From: Flavobacteriales bacterium UBA6772
GTDB lineage: Bacteria > Bacteroidota > Bacteroidia > Flavobacteriales > UBA7430
Direction of reading: 5' to 3'
Length of the DNA: 58,400 nucleotides
Assembly (NCBI GenBank): GCA_905182215.1
Contig: CAJJAI010000033.1
Location: forward strand, 1-58,400
Below are positions 53,708 to 58,400 of the stretch, piece after piece. The notes under the pieces are model-generated. The model was not told the origin of the DNA and did no database searches. It saw nothing but the letters and a program-made list of their open reading frames with translations. The stretch's first letter is position 1. Each line of letters starts with the position of its first letter. A program made the translations under genes and the position numbers.

Positions 53708-54859
53708 ATGACAAAAAAACGCCTAGCCATATTAGGGTCAACGGGTTCTATAGGAACACAAGCTTTAGAAGTTGTTCTGGAGCAAAAAGACCGTTTTGAA
53801 ATAGAGGTTTTAACCGCACATCGCAATGCCGATTTATTAATTGAGCAAGCGATAGCACACCAACCAAACGTGGTGGTTATTGGCGAAGAAAGTCTGTACA
53901 ATAAAGTATTTGCTGCACTAGATGCACATCATATAAAAGTATACGCGGGTGCAGAAGCACTTTCGCAAGTTGTACAGATGGAAACGGTTGATTTGGTGCT
54001 TACCGCTTTGGTAGGCTACGCAGGTTTAATTCCGACATTAGCTGCCATAGACGCAGGAAAAAATATCGCATTAGCAAACAAAGAGACCCTGGTGGTTGCT
54101 GGAGACTTGGTAACGCAAAGAGCCAAAGAAAAAGGGGTGAACATCTACCCAGTAGATTCTGAACATTCGGCTATTTTTCAATGCTTAACAGGCGAGTTTC
54201 AAAACCCAATAGAGAAAATTATTTTAACAGCTTCGGGAGGTCCTTTTAGAGGAATGAATCGTGAGGACTTGTTGAAAGTTACCAAAGCACAAGCTTTAAA
54301 ACATCCCAACTGGGAAATGGGCGCAAAAATCACCATCGACTCGGCGAGTATGATGAATAAAGGATTGGAAGTTATAGAGGCAAAATGGTTGTTTGGTTTA
54401 AAGCCCGATCAAATAGAAGTAATTGTTCATCCACAATCTATTGTTCACTCCTTGGTACAGTTTCAAGATGGATCGATGAAAGCACAGTTGGGATTGCCCG
54501 ATATGAAGCTTCCTATACAGTACGCAATGGCGTATCCAGAACGCTTAGCCAATAATTTTGAACGATTCAATTTTATGGATTATCCAAATTTATCATTCGA
54601 ACAGCCCGATTTAAAAACGTTTAGAAACCTACAACTCGCTTTCGATGCTATGCATAGAGGTGGAAATGCAGCCTGTATTTTAAACGCTGCAAACGAGGTT
54701 GTAGTAGCCGCTTTCTTACAAGAAAAAGTAGGCTTTGTACAGATGTCGGATCTTATTGAAGATACGCTACAAAAATGTACATTTGTCGCGCAACCTACAT
54801 TAGAAGATTATATCGCTTCGGATTCTGAAGCACGTAGAATAACAACAAACAATATTTAA
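53708..54859 (+). CDS. dxr: 1-deoxy-D-xylulose-5-phosphate reductoisomerase
   Basis: Rearranges and reduces DXP to MEP with NADPH, the committed step of the non-mevalonate isoprenoid pathway. The 383-aa protein has the NADPH loop ILGSTGSIGTQAL (near 7-19), NIALANKETLVVAG, the metal and substrate motifs PVDSEHSAIFQCL and LTASGGPFRG, KHPNWEMGAKITIDSASMMN, and HPQSIVHSLVQFQDGS. It is 4 bases ahead of rseP; dxr-rseP neighbours are a common bacterial arrangement. Confidence 0.97.
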   Translation: MTKKRLAILGSTGSIGTQALEVVLEQKDRFEIEVLTAHRNADLLIEQAIAHQPNVVVIGEESLYNKVFAALDAHHIKVYAGAEALSQVVQMETVDLVLTALVGYAGLIPTLAAIDAGKNIALANKETLVVAGDLVTQRAKEKGVNIYPVDSEHSAIFQCLTGEFQNPIEKIILTASGGPFRGMNREDLLKVTKAQALKHPNWEMGAKITIDSASMMNKGLEVIEAKWLFGLKPDQIEVIVHPQSIVHSLVQFQDGSMKAQLGLPDMKLPIQYAMAYPERLANNFERFNFMDYPNLSFEQPDLKTFRNLQLAFDAMHRGGNAACILNAANEVVVAAFLQEKVGFVQMSDLIEDTLQKCTFVAQPTLEDYIASDSEARRITTNNI

Positions 54860-54863
54860 TAGC

Positions 54864-56192
54864 ATGACTGAGACATTAATCAAAGCAGCTCAATTTTTCT
54901 TGAGTCTTTCCTTCCTAATCGTATTACACGAATTAGGACATTTTATACCCGCTAGATTCTTCAAAATACGAGTAGAGAAATTCTACCTTTTCTTTGATCC
55001 TTACTTTTCTATTTTCAAGAAAAAAATTGGCGATACAGAATACGGTATTGGATGGTTGCCTCTTGGAGGATATGTGAAAATTTCGGGTATGATAGACGAG
55101 TCTATGGATACCGACCAACTCAACTCCGAACCACAGCCCTGGGAATTTCGTTCTAAACCAGCCTGGCAACGTTTAATTGTTATGTTGGGTGGAGTTACAG
55201 TAAACCTAGTATTGGCCATGGTTATATACGCCATGATTTTATTTACTTGGGGTGGCGATTACTTAAAAACTGAAAATGCGGTTTACGGAATAGAATGTTC
55301 GGAATTAGCGAAAGATCTTGGTTTCCAAAATGGAGATAAAATCCTTACGGTAGACGGTGTTTATTACGAGAGTTTCATCGAAATTCCAGAAGCTATTCTA
55401 ATCTCTGGAGCTAACGAAGTGATCGTTGAAAGAAAAGGTGAACAAGTAAGTATTCCAATTCCAACGAATATTGTAGAGCAATTTATTGAGCGAAAAGGGA
55501 AGTCTGGATTTATTGGTTTAGCATGGCCTTATATAGCACAGCAATTCGAAAAAGGCTCTGCTGCTGAAGCTGCTGGAGTTCAAGTAGGTGATCAATTGAT
55601 TGGTATTAACGGAGAAGAAATGCTTTACTTCTCGGAGTATATTCACAAACTGCCTACACTCGCAGGACAAGAAATTAATCTTTCTGTACTAAGAGGAATG
55701 GATACCCTAAATTATGCGATCGCTCTTAGCGAACCAGCAAGATTAGGAGTGTACTACGTGCCACCAACAGAATTAATTATATACGACCATCAAGAATACG
55801 GATTCTTTGAATCTTTCCCTGCTGGAACGGCTTTAGCAATAGACAAATTAGACTCTTATGTACAGCAGTTTAAGTTGATTTTAAATCCTGAAACTGGAGC
55901 TTGGAAAGGCTTAGGTGGTTTTATTACCATGGGGAAACAATTTAAACCTGTTTGGGACTGGAAGCATTTCTGGAACTTCACCGCTTTCCTTTCTATCATC
56001 TTAGCCTTTATGAATATTCTTCCTATACCTGCCTTAGACGGTGGACATGTAATGTTCTTACTATGGGAAATTGTAACAGGAAAATCGCCTTCAGACAAGT
56101 TTTTAGAATACGCTCAAACAGCTGGATTCTTTATTCTTATGGGCTTATTATTATTAGCAAACGGAAACGACATTATAAACCTTTTCAATTAA
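54864..56192 (+). CDS. rseP: RIP metalloprotease RseP (site-2 protease family)
   Basis: An intramembrane zinc protease that cleaves anti-sigma factors or signal-peptide remnants within the inner membrane. The 442-aa protein has the zinc motif HELGHF in its first membrane helix (near 22-27). It also has WLPLGGYVKISGM, PDZ-like regions (about 130-290, including FEKGSAAEAAGVQVGDQLIG) and NILPIPALDGGHVMFLLWE (near 383-400), which carries the third zinc ligand. Length and order are canonical. It follows dxr by 4 bases and is probably co-transcribed. Confidence 0.96.
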   Translation: MTETLIKAAQFFLSLSFLIVLHELGHFIPARFFKIRVEKFYLFFDPYFSIFKKKIGDTEYGIGWLPLGGYVKISGMIDESMDTDQLNSEPQPWEFRSKPAWQRLIVMLGGVTVNLVLAMVIYAMILFTWGGDYLKTENAVYGIECSELAKDLGFQNGDKILTVDGVYYESFIEIPEAILISGANEVIVERKGEQVSIPIPTNIVEQFIERKGKSGFIGLAWPYIAQQFEKGSAAEAAGVQVGDQLIGINGEEMLYFSEYIHKLPTLAGQEINLSVLRGMDTLNYAIALSEPARLGVYYVPPTELIIYDHQEYGFFESFPAGTALAIDKLDSYVQQFKLILNPETGAWKGLGGFITMGKQFKPVWDWKHFWNFTAFLSIILAFMNILPIPALDGGHVMFLLWEIVTGKSPSDKFLEYAQTAGFFILMGLLLLANGNDIINLFN

Positions 56193-56203
56193 AAGGGTTT
56201 TTG

Positions 56204-56211
56204 TAATTTTG
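56204..56211 (+). promoter_or_regulatory. -7 box upstream of the ALDH7-type gene
   Basis: TAATTTTG followed by C matches TAnnTTTG, 23 bases before the aldehyde dehydrogenase ATG, just past the rseP stop. Confidence 0.55.
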
Positions 56212-56234
56212 CATCACAATTCAAGACAATAACT

Positions 56235-57776
56235 ATGGATCAATTTGGAATACAAGAAGCCCTAAAATCTTTAGGCCTTGCAGAAGTAAATAAAGGAAGC
56301 TCAACAGGAAAAGACTGGTTGGGTAGTACTACAGATTTAATCGAATCGTACTCTCCAGTAGATGGGAAGTTAATCGGTAAAGTTGCTGTAACTACAAAAG
56401 AAGACTACGAAGCTATTGTTGCTGCTGGTCAAGATGCGTATAAAGATTGGAGAGTGATGCCAGCACCTTTGCGTGGTGAAATCGTTCGTCAGTTTGGAAA
56501 TAAATTACGTGGACACAAAGAGGCTTTAGGAAAACTTGTTTCTTACGAAATGGGTAAATCTTACCAAGAAGGTTTAGGTGAAGTTCAAGAGATGATTGAC
56601 ATCTGTGACTTCGCTGTAGGTCTTTCTCGCCAGTTAAACGGTATGACGATGCATTCTGAGCGTCCTGGTCACCGTATGTACGACCAATACCACCCATTAG
56701 GGATTGTAGGGATTATCTCTGCATTTAACTTCCCAGTAGCGGTTTGGGCTTGGAACACAGCTTTATCGTGGATTTGTGGGAATGTATGTATCTGGAAGCC
56801 GTCAGAAAAAGCACCAATGTGTGGTGTAGCTTGTCAGAACATTATGGCCGAAGTATTAAGAGACAACGACTTACCAGAAGGTATTTGTGCACTTGTAAAT
56901 GGTGACTACAATGTTGGTGAGTGGATGACAAACGACAAACGTGTACCATTAATTTCTGCTACAGGTTCTACTCGTATGGGAAGAATTGTTGGTACTGCAG
57001 TTGCACAACGTTTTGGTAAATCTATTTTGGAATTAGGTGGTAACAACTCTATTATCGTTACGCCAGATGCAGATTTAGAAATGACTATTATCGGTGCTGT
57101 ATTTGGTGCTGTTGGTACTGCCGGACAACGTTGTACTTCTACTCGTAGATTAATTATCCACGAAAGTATTTACGATACTTTAAAAGAGAAATTAACTTCT
57201 GCATATAAGCAATTGAGTATTGGAAATCCATTAGACGAAAACAATCATGTTGGGCCGCTTATCGATACCGATGCTGTTGGTATGTACAATTCTGCTTTAA
57301 CTAGAGTTGTAGAAGAAGGTGGAAATATTATTGTTGAAGGTGGTGTATTAACTGGTGAAGGTTACGAATCTGGTTGTTATGTTAAGCCTGCTGTAGCTGA
57401 AGCTAAAAATAGCTTTGCTATTGTACAACACGAAACTTTTGCACCTATCTTATACTTGATGAAGTATTCTACTTTAGACGAGGCGATAGCAATGCAAAAT
57501 GATGTTCCTCAAGGATTGTCTTCAGCTATTATGACGACTAACCTAAGAGAAGCTGAACTTTTCTTATCGCATGCTGGTTCAGACTGTGGTATTGCCAATG
57601 TAAATATCGGTACTTCGGGTGCTGAAATTGGTGGTGCTTTCGGTGGTGAAAAAGAAACAGGTGGTGGACGTGAGTCTGGTTCTGATGCTTGGAAAGGGTA
57701 TATGCGTCGTCAAACAAACACGATTAACTATTCTACTTCTTTACCTTTAGCTCAAGGTATCAAGTTCGAATTATAA
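56235..57776 (+). CDS. aldehyde dehydrogenase, ALDH7 (antiquitin/aminoadipate semialdehyde) type
   Basis: A 513-aa NAD-dependent aldehyde dehydrogenase, cytoplasmic. It has GIVGIISAFNFPVAVWAWNT, WKPSEKAPMCGVAC, SATGSTRMGRIVG, LELGGNNSIIV (near 265) and the nucleophile in GTAGQRCTSTRRLI (near 297). The GGAFGGEKETGGGRESGSDA segment with WKGYMRRQTNTINY is typical of the ALDH7A1 branch, which oxidises alpha-aminoadipate semialdehyde in lysine breakdown and some betaine aldehyde. No lysine-pathway gene is adjacent, so the substrate is inferred. Codon use is CGT-rich, suggesting good expression. It has its own promoter box and terminator. Confidence 0.9.
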   Translation: MDQFGIQEALKSLGLAEVNKGSSTGKDWLGSTTDLIESYSPVDGKLIGKVAVTTKEDYEAIVAAGQDAYKDWRVMPAPLRGEIVRQFGNKLRGHKEALGKLVSYEMGKSYQEGLGEVQEMIDICDFAVGLSRQLNGMTMHSERPGHRMYDQYHPLGIVGIISAFNFPVAVWAWNTALSWICGNVCIWKPSEKAPMCGVACQNIMAEVLRDNDLPEGICALVNGDYNVGEWMTNDKRVPLISATGSTRMGRIVGTAVAQRFGKSILELGGNNSIIVTPDADLEMTIIGAVFGAVGTAGQRCTSTRRLIIHESIYDTLKEKLTSAYKQLSIGNPLDENNHVGPLIDTDAVGMYNSALTRVVEEGGNIIVEGGVLTGEGYESGCYVKPAVAEAKNSFAIVQHETFAPILYLMKYSTLDEAIAMQNDVPQGLSSAIMTTNLREAELFLSHAGSDCGIANVNIGTSGAEIGGAFGGEKETGGGRESGSDAWKGYMRRQTNTINYSTSLPLAQGIKFEL

Positions 57777-57797
57777 GAGATTAAATTCTTTATATAG

Positions 57798-57830
57798 AAT
57801 CCCCGTCCATTTTGGACGGGGATTTTTTTT
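57798..57830 (+). terminator. intrinsic terminator after the ALDH gene
   Basis: A 12-bp perfect stem AATCCCCGTCCA/TGGACGGGGATT with a three-T loop, followed by eight T. It is one of the strongest terminators in the window. Confidence 0.92.
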
Positions 57831-57833
57831 GGT

Positions 57834-58400
57834 TTAAATCTTCGGCCAATTATCATGAACTACAAAACCTGTAGATTGCAATTCTCCATTTTTAAAACAA
57901 GCGATATACAAACTCCTAGGACTGTCTTGTAATTCTACATTTAAGAGTACAAGGCAATCTGATTTAGATAGTAAGTTGTCTTTTTGAGATACTGAGCTTA
58001 GCCAATCCTTTTTATGTAAAAGAAGAAACTTACAATCCTCTTTTAAAAAGGCTTTCGCTTCATTATAATAAATCCACCAACCTTTATTATGCTGAGGATT
58101 TATAGCGGGAGAAACTGAATATTTCTTTTTAGGATGGTAATACAAAGCCCCTTTCACAAATAAACGAGCTTTAGCTTCTTTAATGTTTAAATCAGCTAAA
58201 AGCTGAACACCTTCCTCCGTTTTTAAAATTTCGCATTGATGCGATACCAATTTCTTTAATTTTAAATGCAGGTAATCGTTGGCGTTAGGACCAATAAACA
58301 GCGTTTCCTCTTTATCTGGAACAGCCAAATAGAATTTCACAGCCAATTCCCAATGCTCAATTTTAATAGTTCTTGTATCCTGCACAATAAGATCCACCTC
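57834..58400 (-). CDS. DUF1853 family protein (N-terminus beyond the window)
   Basis: Open to the right edge. The ORF-track start is a GTG inside the gene, because the frame continues as EVDLIVQDTRTIKIEHWELA. That stretch and VKFYLAVPDKEETLFIGPNA and LKLKKLVSHQCEIL match my memory of DUF1853 (an ELDLL...HWELAVKFYL core). The family has an endonuclease-like pattern of E/D residues but no proven function that I can cite. The visible part is 188 residues and ends FVVHDNWPKI. It converges on the ALDH gene; only four bases separate its stop from the terminator. Confidence 0.8.
   Translation of the reverse strand, partial: EVDLIVQDTRTIKIEHWELAVKFYLAVPDKEETLFIGPNANDYLHLKLKKLVSHQCEILKTEEGVQLLADLNIKEAKARLFVKGALYYHPKKKYSVSPAINPQHNKGWWIYYNEAKAFLKEDCKFLLLHKKDWLSSVSQKDNLLSKSDCLVLLNVELQDSPRSLYIACFKNGELQSTGFVVHDNWPKI

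Overview
The window is an AT-rich, gene-dense chromosomal segment of a member of the Bacteroidota, most likely the order Flavobacteriales. Several things point there. There are type IX secretion (T9SS) features: a PorV/PorQ-like protein and large secreted proteins with C-terminal sorting domains. There is a TonB receptor with a carboxypeptidase-regulatory-like domain. Housekeeping promoters carry TAnnTTTG -7 boxes and there are few Shine-Dalgarno sites. The atpDC pair stands apart from the other ATP synthase genes, and AtpC is short. Genus-level placement is not supported by what I can see. HemF (oxygen-dependent) and a 3-hydroxyanthranilate dioxygenase fit aerobic life. No rRNA, tRNA, CRISPR array, intact transposase or prophage was seen.

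Layout. 1-8021: an SRPBCC protein, then a tight plus-strand run of serS, a lipoprotein gene, a TPR gene, a DUF4286 gene, rsmA, mgtE and a D-2-hydroxyacid dehydrogenase. 8130-12219: an orphan DppC-type permease (-), betaine aldehyde dehydrogenase betB (+) directly before ruvC (+), then HIT and greA (-). 12309-21170: a minus-strand three-gene unit of TonB-dependent receptor, 1345-aa surface protein and PorV-like barrel. 21335-25584: a small lipoprotein, ahcY, an Sfp-type PPTase, an LRR protein and ribF. 25761-30810: atpDC, bioF-bioD-bioA and a 56-aa membrane ORF missed by the ORF track. 30856-36581 (-): an FtsX/MacB-type permease, gpsA, a secreted M28 peptidase and a PurF-like amidotransferase. 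36786-40448: a T9SS-substrate gene broken at an 11-G tract, two kynurenine-pathway genes (ACMSD and HAAO) and a repeat-filled intergenic region. 40449-48443: aspS, a decayed gene, a 1464-aa T9SS-secreted adhesin-like protein and an outer-membrane-type protein. 48607-58400: the haem cluster hemA-C-D-E-F, then dxr, rseP, an ALDH7-type dehydrogenase and the edge of a DUF1853 gene.

Pathways. hemA to hemF cover glutamyl-tRNA to protoporphyrinogen IX except ALAD (hemB) and the last oxidase. bioF, bioD and bioA cover pimeloyl thioester to dethiobiotin. HAAO and ACMSD are consecutive steps of 3-hydroxyanthranilate breakdown. serS and aspS, rsmA, ruvC and greA are information-processing genes.

Most notable observations. 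(1) betB looks inserted at the start of ruvC. A 21-bp stretch including the ruvC GTG start is present, 20/21 identical, immediately upstream of betB, and betB has atypical arginine codon use. (2) An 11-G homopolymer breaks the frame of a T9SS-secreted protein gene, so it is a phase-variation candidate. (3) A roughly 250-bp intergenic repeat occurs twice in opposite orientation with a 52-bp identical core. (4) The TonB receptor/surface protein/PorV unit may be a dedicated export or attachment module of unknown function. (5) Several intergenic regions carry wordy, CTGACTCCTGAATC-like sequences of unknown role.
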